From assembly GCA_963827705.1 (NCBI GenBank), contig CAWHBN010000009.1:32790-96789 (forward strand): 64,000 nt of DNA, in the 5' to 3' direction. A model generated the notes under the pieces. The model did not search any database, was not told where the DNA came from, and saw nothing but the letters and a program-made list of their open reading frames with translations. Both the position numbers and the translations under genes were made by a program. Below, in pieces: positions 56,452 to 64,000 of this stretch; position 1 is the first letter of the stretch, and each line of letters opens with the position of its first letter. This DNA is from JACDAN01 sp963827705 (GTDB lineage: Bacteria; Actinomycetota; Thermoleophilia; Gaiellales; Gaiellaceae).

Positions 56452-57138
56452 ATGGGCGACTTCGGCCTCTTCATCGTCTTCATGGTTCCGCCGCTCGTTC
56501 TCGGCCTCGTGATCCAGTGGTGGCTGAAGCGGACCTTCGCGCAGTACTCCGGGATCCAGATCGGGAGCGGGCTGGCCGGCGCGCAGGTCGCTCGGCAGAT
56601 CCTCGACCAGAACGGGCTGACCGAGGTTCCGGTCGAGGTCGCGCCCGGTGGGCCGCTCTCGGATCACTACGACCCGCGCAAGAAGGCGCTGTTCCTGTCC
56701 GAGCCTGTGTACAACCCGCCCAGCGTGGCGGCCGCCGCCGTTGCCGCGCACGAGACCGGACACGCGCTGCAGGACTCGAAGGGCTACGTGCCGCTCAAGA
56801 TCCGGTCGGCGATGTACCCGGCCGTGGCGTTCGCCTCGACCGCGTGGATCTGGCTGCTGATCATCGGAGCCGTCCTGGGCGCGCTCAACTTGGTCGCGCT
56901 GGCGCTCCTGCTCTACGCCGTCGCCGTCGCCTTCCACCTCGTGACGCTGCCGGTCGAGTTCAACGCCTCACGCCGCGCCTCCACGCAGCTGCGGGAGCTC
57001 GGGATCGTGGGCGCCGGCGAGCAGGAGGGCGTGAACAAGGTTCTCAGGGCCGCCGCCCTCACCTACGTCGCCGGCGCACTCGCAGCGCTGTCGTTGCTCC
57101 TCTACTACGCGCTGATCTTCTTCGGCAACCGCAACTAG
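56452..57138 (+). CDS. Membrane zinc metallopeptidase (family of YugP)
   Basis: 228 residues, ATG. N-terminal membrane helix, then VAAHETGHALQDSKGYVPLKIRS with the HETGH (HExxH) zinc motif about residue 103, and FNASRRASTQLRELGIV. Three more membrane helices follow. This is the Zn_peptidase_2 family; substrates are unknown. The TAG stop shares CTAG with the convergent membrane protein gene. Confidence 0.9.
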   Translation: MGDFGLFIVFMVPPLVLGLVIQWWLKRTFAQYSGIQIGSGLAGAQVARQILDQNGLTEVPVEVAPGGPLSDHYDPRKKALFLSEPVYNPPSVAAAAVAAHETGHALQDSKGYVPLKIRSAMYPAVAFASTAWIWLLIIGAVLGALNLVALALLLYAVAVAFHLVTLPVEFNASRRASTQLRELGIVGAGEQEGVNKVLRAAALTYVAGALAALSLLLYYALIFFGNRN

Positions 57139-58277
57139 AGCTCGGACCGCGCGTCCGGGAACTCCGCGGCCGTCTGCCGGCGAAGGACCTCGACACCAAG
57201 GGCGAGCACGACCGCGGTGACGAGGATCAGCTGCCACCGCTGAGTCTGGGCCGTCGGGCCCCACCAGACGAGGAGCGCCAACAGCGCCGCCGCGCCTCCG
57301 AACGCGAGCTCCGGCCGGGCGATGTGCGGTGCCAACCACTTCCTCGCCCCGGTGGCGTACCGGGACGGGCCGGCGATCCAGACCGCAACGAGCAGGAGCA
57401 CGCCGATTCCCAGGAGAGTGAGACCGCCGTCCCGCAGGAGCCCCGTGACGATGTCCCACGCGTCGCCCACCGCGACCTCGATCGACTCCGTCGTCGCAAG
57501 CTCGTCCACCACGATCGACCCGACGATGCGCCTGACGACCAGCACCAGGAGGCCGGCGAGGATGGCGGAGAAGCCGATCATGCGGAGGATGTCGCGCCGC
57601 CTGTCGCGGGCAAGCCAGAGGGCGATCGCCCACAGCGCGATCGGAACGACCCAGAGCCAGAGGCCGAGGAAGTTCATGAGCCGGGTGAGGTCCTGAGCCG
57701 TCTCCAGCTGATCCGATTTGATGATCGTGATCTTGCCGGCATCGGGATTGGACTGCAGGCGCTGGTCGATATCGCCGACGATGGCGACACGCTCGCCGAG
57801 CTGGATGAGCAGCGGCTGGAGGTCGAGGACGACGTTGCCTTCCGCCGTGCTCAGCGACGTCCGCTCGTCCTTGAGCACGCTGATCAGGTTCCGGTGCGTC
57901 GCGCCGATGGTCCGAACCCAGAGGCGCTGGACCCTTGGCCGCTCCAGCAAACCTTGGGCGACCCGGTCGGCGCCCGCACGCACGGCGCCGGCGATCGGTC
58001 CGGCCAGGGCCTTCTGGTCGGGCGGCAGGCGCTGCTCCAGCGCCGCCTCGACGTCGACGTTCGCGTACAGCTGATCCACCATGGCCGCCGCGATCTGGTT
58101 TCGGATCTCCGGATCGGCGATCAGCTCGTTCGCGGTCTGCTCGACCGTGTCCGTGTCGAGTGCCTGATAGCGGATGTAGCCCGCAAGCAGGGCGAGCACG
58201 GCGAGCAGCGCGCCAAGGACGACGAGGACTCGGACAAGGACCATTCGGCCCATGGAGGAGTTGCTATCGCGGGGCAT
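57135..58277 (-). CDS. Conserved integral membrane protein
   Basis: 380 residues, ATG. One N-terminal helix (LVRVLVVLGALLAVLALLAGY), a large extracytoplasmic part of about 170 residues (VEQTANELIADPEIRNQIA, YANVDVEAALEQRLPPDQKAL), then about five further helices. No catalytic motif is seen. Actinobacterial proteins of this shape are annotated only as hypothetical membrane proteins. Divergent from the MBL gene at 58.3 kb. Confidence 0.75.
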   Translation of the reverse strand: MPRDSNSSMGRMVLVRVLVVLGALLAVLALLAGYIRYQALDTDTVEQTANELIADPEIRNQIAAAMVDQLYANVDVEAALEQRLPPDQKALAGPIAGAVRAGADRVAQGLLERPRVQRLWVRTIGATHRNLISVLKDERTSLSTAEGNVVLDLQPLLIQLGERVAIVGDIDQRLQSNPDAGKITIIKSDQLETAQDLTRLMNFLGLWLWVVPIALWAIALWLARDRRRDILRMIGFSAILAGLLVLVVRRIVGSIVVDELATTESIEVAVGDAWDIVTGLLRDGGLTLLGIGVLLLVAVWIAGPSRYATGARKWLAPHIARPELAFGGAAALLALLVWWGPTAQTQRWQLILVTAVVLALGVEVLRRQTAAEFPDARSEL

Positions 58278-58306
58278 GCGCCTGTGTCATCGTCCCATAT
58301 GGGCTA

Positions 58307-59029
58307 TTGAACGTTCGCTTCATCGGTCACGCGACGGTTCTCATCGAGCTCGACGGCGTGCGTCTCCTGACCGATCCGCTGCTGCGCGACCGCGTGGCAC
58401 ACCTTCGGCGCGCATTCCCCGTGGAGCGGTCCATGCCGGAGGTCGACGTGGTGCTCATCTCGCACGGTCATCTCGACCACCTCGACTTTCCCTCGCTCCG
58501 GATGCTGCCGGCGACCCGTGTCGTCGCTCCCCGAAAGCTTGCTGCCGGGCTCGGCGAGTTCGGCGCCGAGGGCGTGGACGAGGGCGACGAGCTTGAGATC
58601 GGGCCGCTGACGATCCGCGCCACGCACGCCGAACACGAGGGCGGGCGGCCGCCGTTCAGGACCGGCATTGCGTTGGGCTACGCGATCCTCGGCTCGAGAC
58701 GGGTCTTCTTCGCCGCAGACACGGAGCTCTTCGACGGGATGACTGGCCTCGTCGAGGATCTCGATCTGGCGCTCGTTCCGATCTGGGGCTGGGGACCAAG
58801 CCTCGGGCGCGGAAAGCACCTCGATCCCGAGACCGCGGCCGAGGCAGTGCGCCGCCTGGCACCGAAGGTCGCGGTGCCGATTCACTGGGGCACCTATCGC
58901 CCGTTCCACCGGAGCGCGACGGCCCGTTTCCTCACGGAGCCTGCCGAGGCGTTCGCGCGGGCTGCGGCCAAGATCGCGCCTGAGGTCGACGTCCGCGTAC
59001 TGCAACCGGGCGAGACGCTGGAGCTCTAG
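58307..59029 (+). CDS. MBL-fold metal-dependent hydrolase (UlaG-like)
   Basis: 240 residues, TTG at 58307. Begins directly with the fold (NVRFIGHATVLIELDGVRLLTDP), then HGHLDHLD (HxHxDH) and FFAADTELFDG. VPIHWGTYRPFH holds the last metal ligand. UlaG-like branch (lactonase or phosphodiesterase). Only one in-frame start is well placed. Stop shares CTAG with the next convergent gene. Confidence 0.83.
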   Translation: MNVRFIGHATVLIELDGVRLLTDPLLRDRVAHLRRAFPVERSMPEVDVVLISHGHLDHLDFPSLRMLPATRVVAPRKLAAGLGEFGAEGVDEGDELEIGPLTIRATHAEHEGGRPPFRTGIALGYAILGSRRVFFAADTELFDGMTGLVEDLDLALVPIWGWGPSLGRGKHLDPETAAEAVRRLAPKVAVPIHWGTYRPFHRSATARFLTEPAEAFARAAAKIAPEVDVRVLQPGETLEL

Positions 59030-59535
59030 TGGCCGAGGCCAGCCTTGAGGCCGACGATCACGAGACCTAGCGCGATGTTGACCAGGATCGTCAGCGCTGA
59101 CGCAAGGAAGCCCAGGCGCTCGACCGTCGCATACTGGACTCCGGCAATCGCCAGCACCGCGAGCCCGAGGGCCATGGCCAGCCAGCCCGCGGTGGAGTCC
59201 TCGAGAATCCCGAGGGCCCCTAGCAGGAGCGCCCCAATGGGTGGGACGGCTGCGAGCAGCATCGCAATCTCCCGCCTCGCGACACTCACGACCTCGGCTC
59301 GGTCGAGCCGCCGCCCTCGGGAGATCGTCTCCGCGAGCGAGTGCGCATACACGTGTGCGATCCACAGCACGATCGCAGTGCCGGCGACGATCCCGGCGAG
59401 CTCCCGGGAGCGAATCTCGCCTCCATGGGCGCCGGCCGCGAGCGCGCCCATGACGACGATCGTCCCGTAGACCTCGCCGGCGATCCCCTGCGAGGACCTG
59501 TCGCGCAGTCGCCTCGACGAGCCGGGAGTGGGCAT
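59026..59535 (-). CDS. Small membrane protein
   Basis: 169 residues, ATG. Four to five membrane helices (GTIVVMGALAAGAH, LAGIVAGTAIVLWIAHVYAHSLAE, MLLAAVPPIGALLLGALGIL, GWLAMALGLAVLAIAGVQYATVE, ALTILVNIALGLVIVGLKA). IAHVYAHSLAE with two His inside a helix may bind a metal. No family with known function recognised. Confidence 0.72.
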   Translation of the reverse strand: MPTPGSSRRLRDRSSQGIAGEVYGTIVVMGALAAGAHGGEIRSRELAGIVAGTAIVLWIAHVYAHSLAETISRGRRLDRAEVVSVARREIAMLLAAVPPIGALLLGALGILEDSTAGWLAMALGLAVLAIAGVQYATVERLGFLASALTILVNIALGLVIVGLKAGLGH

Positions 59536-59566
59536 GGCGAGGTGTTCGACCCGCCTGCGCCGGCCC

Positions 59567-60298
59567 CTACTCCAGGGAGCCGATCAGCACCGCGACGGCA
59601 AAGCCGAGCGTCGTCAAGAGCCCGGCTGCCCGACCGCCCTTCTCGAATGCCTCCGGCATCATCGTGTCCGCGAGCATGGTCAGGATCGCGCCCGCTGCGA
59701 AGGCGAGGACGAACGCGATCGTGTTGCCCGAGGCGTCTCCCAGGAGCTTGTAGCCAAGCGCCGCCGCCACCCCGGCCACGATCATCACGACCACCCACAA
59801 CTCGTAGATGCGTATTTCCGGCCAGCCGGCCTTCTTCAGGCCGGAGGAGGCCGCGGCGGACTCCGGCAGGTTGGAGAGGAAGACGGCGGCGATGAACGCG
59901 ACGCCGATCCCTTCCCCCGAAAGGAGGTCCATGCCGACGACGAACGACTCGGGAATGCCGTCGAGGACGATCCCGAGGACGATCGCGAGGGCCGTCCCGC
60001 CTGCCTGCGCTCCGCCCATGCTCTTGCGGCCCTCGCCGCCCATCCTGTCGATCACCGCGTCGCCGACGAAGAACGTCAGAGCGCCTGCGAAGAGCCCGAC
60101 GGCCATCCACGCGTTGTCTTCGACTGCATCGGCGGCGTCGAGATAGAGCTCGAACGCGACCGCGCTGATCAGCACGCCTGCGCCAAACGCCATGACGAGC
60201 CCGATCACGCGCTCGTGGAGATGCAGCCGCAGGGCGAGGACGCCACCGAGGAGAAGCGACGAGCTTGCGAACGCCCCCCAGAGGAAGGCCTCGATCAG
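59567..60298 (-). CDS. ZIP-family metal transporter
   Basis: 243 residues from CTG at 60298. Zinc/iron-type permease with eight helices. Helix 1 (AFLWGAFASSSLLLGGVLAL), GAGVLISAVAFEL, the metal-site helices IVLGIVLDGIPESFVVGM and AVFLSNLPESAAASSGL, and DTMMPEAFEKGG are typical of the ZupT branch. The first canonical start, GTG 60208, would delete helix 1; CTG at 60298 overlaps the TGA of the upstream gene (CTGA). Metal is not known. Confidence 0.85.
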   Translation of the reverse strand: MIEAFLWGAFASSSLLLGGVLALRLHLHERVIGLVMAFGAGVLISAVAFELYLDAADAVEDNAWMAVGLFAGALTFFVGDAVIDRMGGEGRKSMGGAQAGGTALAIVLGIVLDGIPESFVVGMDLLSGEGIGVAFIAAVFLSNLPESAAASSGLKKAGWPEIRIYELWVVVMIVAGVAAALGYKLLGDASGNTIAFVLAFAAGAILTMLADTMMPEAFEKGGRAAGLLTTLGFAVAVLIGSLE

Positions 60299-60471
60299 AC
60301 GCGGTCTCCCGCTGTCATCCAGGCGACCAGCGCGGCGGGAATCGCTCCGCAGGCGACGAGGATCCCGATCAGCACGAAGTCCATCGCGAGGAGCGTGATG
60401 CCGATGACGAAGCCGAGGATCAGGACTCCCAGGCCGATCAGCGCCGGTCGCCCTCGGTCTGTGACGCTCAT
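60295..60471 (-). CDS. Small two-helix membrane protein
   Basis: 58 residues. ATG at 60471 has GGGAGA just upstream and overlaps the stop of a pseudogene remnant (ATGA). Two membrane helices (PALIGLGVLILGFVIGITLL, FVLIGILVACGAIPAALVAWM). No family known; it is coupled to the ZIP transporter gene through CTGA. Confidence 0.65.
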   Translation of the reverse strand: MSVTDRGRPALIGLGVLILGFVIGITLLAMDFVLIGILVACGAIPAALVAWMTAGDRV

Positions 60472-60548
60472 GTGTCTCCCTTCGGTCGAATGACGCAACG
60501 GAAGCCGATATGCCCCGTCGCTGTGTCGATTATCTCGCGCCGGCAGGC
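60468..60548 (-). pseudogene. C-terminal remnant of a second formylglycine-generating enzyme gene
   Basis: The 26 codons before the small membrane protein gene read REIIDTATGHIGFRCVIRP, nearly the same as QMIDTSMAHLGFRCVVR at the end of the FGE at 63 kb. The rest of that gene is missing; the HAD phosphatase gene ends 11 bases upstream. The stop (TGA 60470-60468) overlaps the next ATG, as in an intact operon. This points to a deletion or recombination that fused a new upstream gene to the old operon end. Confidence 0.7.
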
Positions 60549-60558
60549 GCTTGGCTCA

Positions 60559-61458
60559 TCAGCCTGCGAAGACCGTCGCCCAGTCGTCCTTGACGCTGAC
60601 GACGGTCCAACCGTCCGCCCTCGCACGCTCGAGCGATTCCTCGGCGCCGGCGACGTAGTCGAACTCCCGCTCGGGGTCGTCGTGGAGGACGAGCAGCCGG
60701 AGCCCGTCCGCCCACGCGAGCATCGGGATGTCGCCGTTGGAGTTGCCGCCGGCGAGGATCGGGCGGCGACCCGTGCGGCTCCAGATCCGCACGGGCTTCA
60801 CCGGACCGTCGTCGAAGACGTCGGGCTCGGCGAGGTGGACGATCGAGCCGCCGTTCTCACTCTCCTCGTAGCGGAGGCCGTTGGAGCTTCCGATCACCCG
60901 CTCCGGCGGTATGTCATAGACCTCCTCCGTGATCGAACGCATGAAGTCACGGGTGCCGCCCGACGCGATGTAGCACGTGAATCCGTTCGCCTCCAGGTAG
61001 CGGAGGAGCTCGATCATCGGCAGGTAGCCGCACTCGGCGAAGGTGCGTCCGAGCGTCGGATGCTTCCCGCCACGGATGAACGCGCCGGCCGCCTCCACAT
61101 AGTCGTGGACCGTCCTTCCGGCAAACGCCTGGAGGATGCCGCCGATCAGCACCTTGACGTCGCTGTCGTCTCCGGCGTAGTGCTTGGTCATGACGGCGCC
61201 GAGCCAGGCGTAGTCCTTGTCGAACGCAGCCTTCCAGGGCTGGTGCGCCCGCAGCGACTCGTCGGCATCCGCCATCGCGGCGAGCCGCTGGAGGATGAAG
61301 CCCATTTCGATCGGCATCGGCTTCTCGCACCAGAGCGTGCCGTCGTTGTCGAAGACCGCGACGCGCTCCTCCGGGGGCACCGCCTGCGCGCTCGTCTCGC
61401 CGAACGCCACGATCGCCTCACGCGTGGGCGTGTCCCGCCACGAGGCGAGGTCGGCCAT
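60559..61458 (-). CDS. HAD-family phosphatase
   Basis: 299 residues, ATG at 61458 overlapping the sulfatase stop (TGATG). HAD motif I VFDNDGTLWCEKPMPIEMG with the DxD pair, motif II YIASGGTRDFM, and motif IV GNSNGDIPML. Likely a phosphomonoesterase of the phosphoserine-phosphatase type. Co-transcribed with sulfatase and FGE, so it may act on a phosphorylated relative of the same sulfated compound (inference). Confidence 0.86.
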   Translation of the reverse strand: MADLASWRDTPTREAIVAFGETSAQAVPPEERVAVFDNDGTLWCEKPMPIEMGFILQRLAAMADADESLRAHQPWKAAFDKDYAWLGAVMTKHYAGDDSDVKVLIGGILQAFAGRTVHDYVEAAGAFIRGGKHPTLGRTFAECGYLPMIELLRYLEANGFTCYIASGGTRDFMRSITEEVYDIPPERVIGSSNGLRYEESENGGSIVHLAEPDVFDDGPVKPVRIWSRTGRRPILAGGNSNGDIPMLAWADGLRLLVLHDDPEREFDYVAGAEESLERARADGWTVVSVKDDWATVFAG

Positions 61459-62999
61459 CAGCCTCGCGCGCCGCTCGTCGCGTCCGCCATTTTCTCGAGC
61501 GCCTGGTCGATTGTGAAGCTCGCCGCCTTCTGGCGGGGCGGGAACTCCGAGAACGTCGCCAGGAACTCCGCGACGATCCCCTGCGCCGCCAGGATCAGAT
61601 ACGCCTTGGACAGGTACCAGTCCCAGTAAGTATTGGACGTCGTGTCTGCCCGCTCGAATGGGTCGGTGCGCAGGTTGAAGAGCTTGGGCACCCGCAGCGG
61701 GACGAATGGCTCGGCCCACAGCTCGAGCGTGCCGCGCGCCCGCTGCTCCATGAAGACGAGCTTCCAGTTGTCGAAACGCAGGGCGACGAGGTCGCCGTCG
61801 TCGGAGAAGTAGATGAAGCCCTGCCGGGGGCTCCGCTCCTCCGCACCCGTGAGGTAGGGCAGCAGGTTGTAGCCATCGATGTGCACCTTGAACGTCTTTC
61901 CGCCCGCCTCGTGGCCCTGCTTCAGCTTCTCGACGACGTCCGGCTCGCCGGCCGCCGCGAGGAACGTCGGGAGCCAGTCGTGGTGCTGGACGATCTCGTT
62001 CGAGACGACACCGGCGGGGATGTTTCCCGGCCACCGCACCATCAGCGGCACGCGGAACGCGCCTTCCCAGTTCGTGTTCTTCTCGCTGCGGAAGGGTGTC
62101 ATCGCCGCGTCCGGCCAGGTGTTCATGTGGGGCCCGTTGTCGGTCGCGTACATCACGATCGTGTCCTCGGCGATCCCGAGCCGGTCGAGCAGGTCGAGGA
62201 GTTGGCCGACGTTCCGGTCGTGATCGAGCATCGTGTCGTGATAGGGCGACTGCCAGCGGCCGGCCTTCCCGAGGCTCCTCCGCTTGGTGTGTGTGCGGAA
62301 GTGCATGTGCGTGGTGTTCACCCAGCAGAAGAACGGCTTGCGCCTCCTGTGCTGACGCCCGATGAAGTCGGCAGCCGCATCGACGAACTCGTCGTCACAG
62401 GTCTCCATGCGCTTGCGCGTCAGCGGTCCCGTGTCCTTGATCCTCTGCATGCCCACGCGGCCCCAGCGCGGGTGCTCCTTCGGATCGTCCTTGTTCGTCG
62501 CCCGGCACTGCAGCACTCCACGCGGACCGAAGCGCTCCCGGAACCGCTCGAAGCCGTGCTTTTCGGGGTAGTCCGGGTCCTCGGGCTCCTCCTCGGCGTT
62601 CAAGTGGTAGAGGTTTCCGAAGAACTCGTCGAACCCGTGCACTGTCGGCAGGAACTCGTTCTTGTCCCCCAGGTGGTTCTTGCCGAATTGCCCTGTCGCG
62701 TAGCCCTGCTCCTTGAGCAGCTCGGCGATCGTCGGATCCCCGGGCTGCAACCCCACCGGCGATCCGGGCAGTCCGACCTTGCTGAGCCCGGTGCGGAAGA
62801 CGCTCTGCCCAGTGATGAACGCGGACCGCCCCGCGGTGCAGCTCTGCTCGCCGTAAGCGTCGGTGAAGCGCATCCCCTCGTTTGCGATCCGGTCGATATT
62901 CGGCGTCCGGTAGCCCATCAGCCCGTCGCTGTAGCAGCTGAGGTTCGTAATGCCGATGTCGTCGCCCCAGATCACGAGGATGTTCGGCCTGTCAGCCAT
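61458..62999 (-). CDS. Arylsulfatase
   Basis: 513 residues, no signal peptide, so probably cytoplasmic. Type I sulfatase. NILVIWGDDIGITNLS holds metal acids; formylglycine Cys54 in SCTAGRSAF (C-x-A-x-R, the variant with Ala); GKNHLGD and VMYATDNGPHMNTW are further active-site blocks. It begins at TGATG with the FGE stop and ends at TGATG with the HAD gene. The adjacent FGE should convert Cys54 to formylglycine. The substrate is unknown. Confidence 0.92.
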   Translation of the reverse strand: MADRPNILVIWGDDIGITNLSCYSDGLMGYRTPNIDRIANEGMRFTDAYGEQSCTAGRSAFITGQSVFRTGLSKVGLPGSPVGLQPGDPTIAELLKEQGYATGQFGKNHLGDKNEFLPTVHGFDEFFGNLYHLNAEEEPEDPDYPEKHGFERFRERFGPRGVLQCRATNKDDPKEHPRWGRVGMQRIKDTGPLTRKRMETCDDEFVDAAADFIGRQHRRRKPFFCWVNTTHMHFRTHTKRRSLGKAGRWQSPYHDTMLDHDRNVGQLLDLLDRLGIAEDTIVMYATDNGPHMNTWPDAAMTPFRSEKNTNWEGAFRVPLMVRWPGNIPAGVVSNEIVQHHDWLPTFLAAAGEPDVVEKLKQGHEAGGKTFKVHIDGYNLLPYLTGAEERSPRQGFIYFSDDGDLVALRFDNWKLVFMEQRARGTLELWAEPFVPLRVPKLFNLRTDPFERADTTSNTYWDWYLSKAYLILAAQGIVAEFLATFSEFPPRQKAASFTIDQALEKMADATSGARG

Positions 63000-63970
63000 C
63001 AGGGTCTCCCTTCGCTTCGGTCCGGGGCGGGCGCCCGCACCACGCACCGGAAGCCGAGGTGTGCCATGGACGTGTCGATCATCTGCGGCTGCCGCGCGGC
63101 GGGCCGGTAGCGGAGGCAGTAGTTGGGCGCGCACAGGTGCGAGCCGCCCTTGATCACGCGACGCGGGATCTGCTCGCCGGGCTGACCGCGGTTGTAGCTC
63201 TGCTCGGGTGAGGTCACCCGTGGGTTGCTCGGGACGCAGCACGGGCTCGCGACCTCGTCCGGGATGCCGGGGGACGTACCAGTCGGACGTCCACTCCCAG
63301 ACGTTGCCCGTGACGTCGTAGAGGCCGTACCCGTTCGGCGGGAAGCTGCCGACTGGCGAGGTGCCCTCGTGCCCGTCGAGCTTCAGGTTCTGCCACGGGA
63401 ACTCGCCCTGCCACGAGTTGGCCATCGCCTTGCCGTCCGGGAAGTGCTCGTCGCCCCAGGCAAAAGTCGCGCCGTCCAGGCCGCCGCGCGCGGCATGCTC
63501 CCACTCGGCCTCGGTTGGCAGCTCCTTGCCGACCCACGCTGCGTACGCCTCGGCGTCCTCGTGAGCGACGTGCACGACCGGGTGGTGGTCGCGTCCGTTG
63601 ATCGTCGTGCCTTTCCCTCCCGGCCGGCGCCAGTAGGCGCCGGGCACGTACTCCCACCAGTTGCGGTAGTCATTCAGGTCGACGGGCCCGCCCGACTTGC
63701 GGAAGACGAGCGAGCCGGGCACGAGCAGGTCGGGGTCGGCATCGGGGTACTGGTCAGGGTCGAGAGGACGCTCGGCCACGGTCACGTAGCCCGTCTCGCG
63801 GACGAAGCGCCGGAACTCCGCCGCGGTGACCGGATGCTCGTCCATCCAGAAGCCGTCCACCGAGACCTGGTGCACGGGCCGCTCCTCGGGATAGAAGTCC
63901 TCGGAGCCCATCGAGAAGGTCCCGGAGGGATCCAGGCCATCCGCTCCTGCTTCCGCTCGGCGACGGCCAC
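62999..63970 (-). CDS. Formylglycine-generating enzyme (SUMF1-like; two indels in the sequence)
   Basis: About 320 residues when repaired. Oxidises the sulfatase Cys to formylglycine. The start MAVAERKQERMAWIPP (GTG at 63970) is out of frame with MGSEDFYPEERPVHQVSVDG; one base is missing about 63930. GNVWEWTSDWYVPRHP then loses frame by one extra G about 63262; the other frame gives SPCCVPSNPRVTSPEQ, with the FGE active-site Cys, and the end CLRYRPAARQPQMIDTSMAH, then LGFRCVVR. Both indels may be assembly errors or early decay. Coupled to the sulfatase gene. Confidence 0.82.
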
Positions 63971-64000
63971 GCCCTCAATCTTGACAGCCGCGTCGATTGT

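Overview
The window is a GC-rich, densely packed stretch of actinobacterial-type chromosome. The gene set fits a deep-branching actinobacterium of the Thermoleophilia kind (inference, not proven): mismatch endonuclease NucS, a fused F420 biosynthesis enzyme FbiC, a PPi-type phosphofructokinase, actinobacterial lipoproteins, and frequent GTG/TTG starts. I see no phage, no CRISPR array, no complete insertion sequence and no plasmid origin.

Layout. 0-2.2 kb: end of an ABC substrate-binding lipoprotein gene, tRNA-Leu(CAA), phosphofructokinase. 2.3-7.9 kb: a tightly overlapping minus-strand operon (TrpC-like barrel, GT39 glycosyltransferase, membrane spermidine-synthase-like protein, lipoprotein, DyP-like secreted protein). 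8.0-11.3 kb: deoC plus two aldehyde dehydrogenases, the second lacking the catalytic half. 11.3-31 kb: the conserved Gram-positive housekeeping block, read on the minus strand as comEA-comEC-holA, (rpsT opposite), murJ-lepA-hemW-hrcA-dnaJ-prmA-mtaB-HIT-yqeY, then phoH-ybeY-dgkA/PAP2-cdd-era, with a PLP decarboxylase gene set in on the plus strand. 31-37 kb: beta-lactamase-fold hydrolase, ECF sigma factor with a DUF4349 membrane partner, an HD-GYP response regulator, and leuS with an apparent leader-peptide attenuator. 37-48.5 kb: cupin, fbiC, a sulfatase, a thioredoxin-domain DUF255 protein, a class III cyclase, HMG-CoA-lyase-type enzyme, PPOX-fold protein, beta-propeller, MoaD-like protein, BMP lipoprotein. 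48.5-58.3 kb: NrtR-like regulator, small-molecule kinase, LysR regulator, peptide-type substrate-binding protein, hydrolase, ATP-grasp enzyme, MarR, nucS, membrane metallopeptidase. 58-64 kb: metal-dependent hydrolase, membrane proteins, ZIP transporter, and an operon of formylglycine-generating enzyme, sulfatase and HAD phosphatase.

General observations. Several genes begin with CTG, in three cases inside a CTGA overlap with the previous stop. Five of twelve convergent gene pairs share a single CTAG as both stop codons. Five otherwise intact genes (methyltransferase, murJ, cyclase, LysR, FGE) carry six single-base indels; because murJ is normally essential, I read most of these as assembly errors. 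Intergenic spaces carry short perfect palindromes of the REP type and three small repeat families that look like promoters or operators.

The strongest candidates for something not yet described are the leuS leader with tandem Leu codons, the split deoC/ALDH pair, the CTG start pattern, the two promoter-like repeat families, and the remnant of a second FGE gene beside the sulfatase operon.
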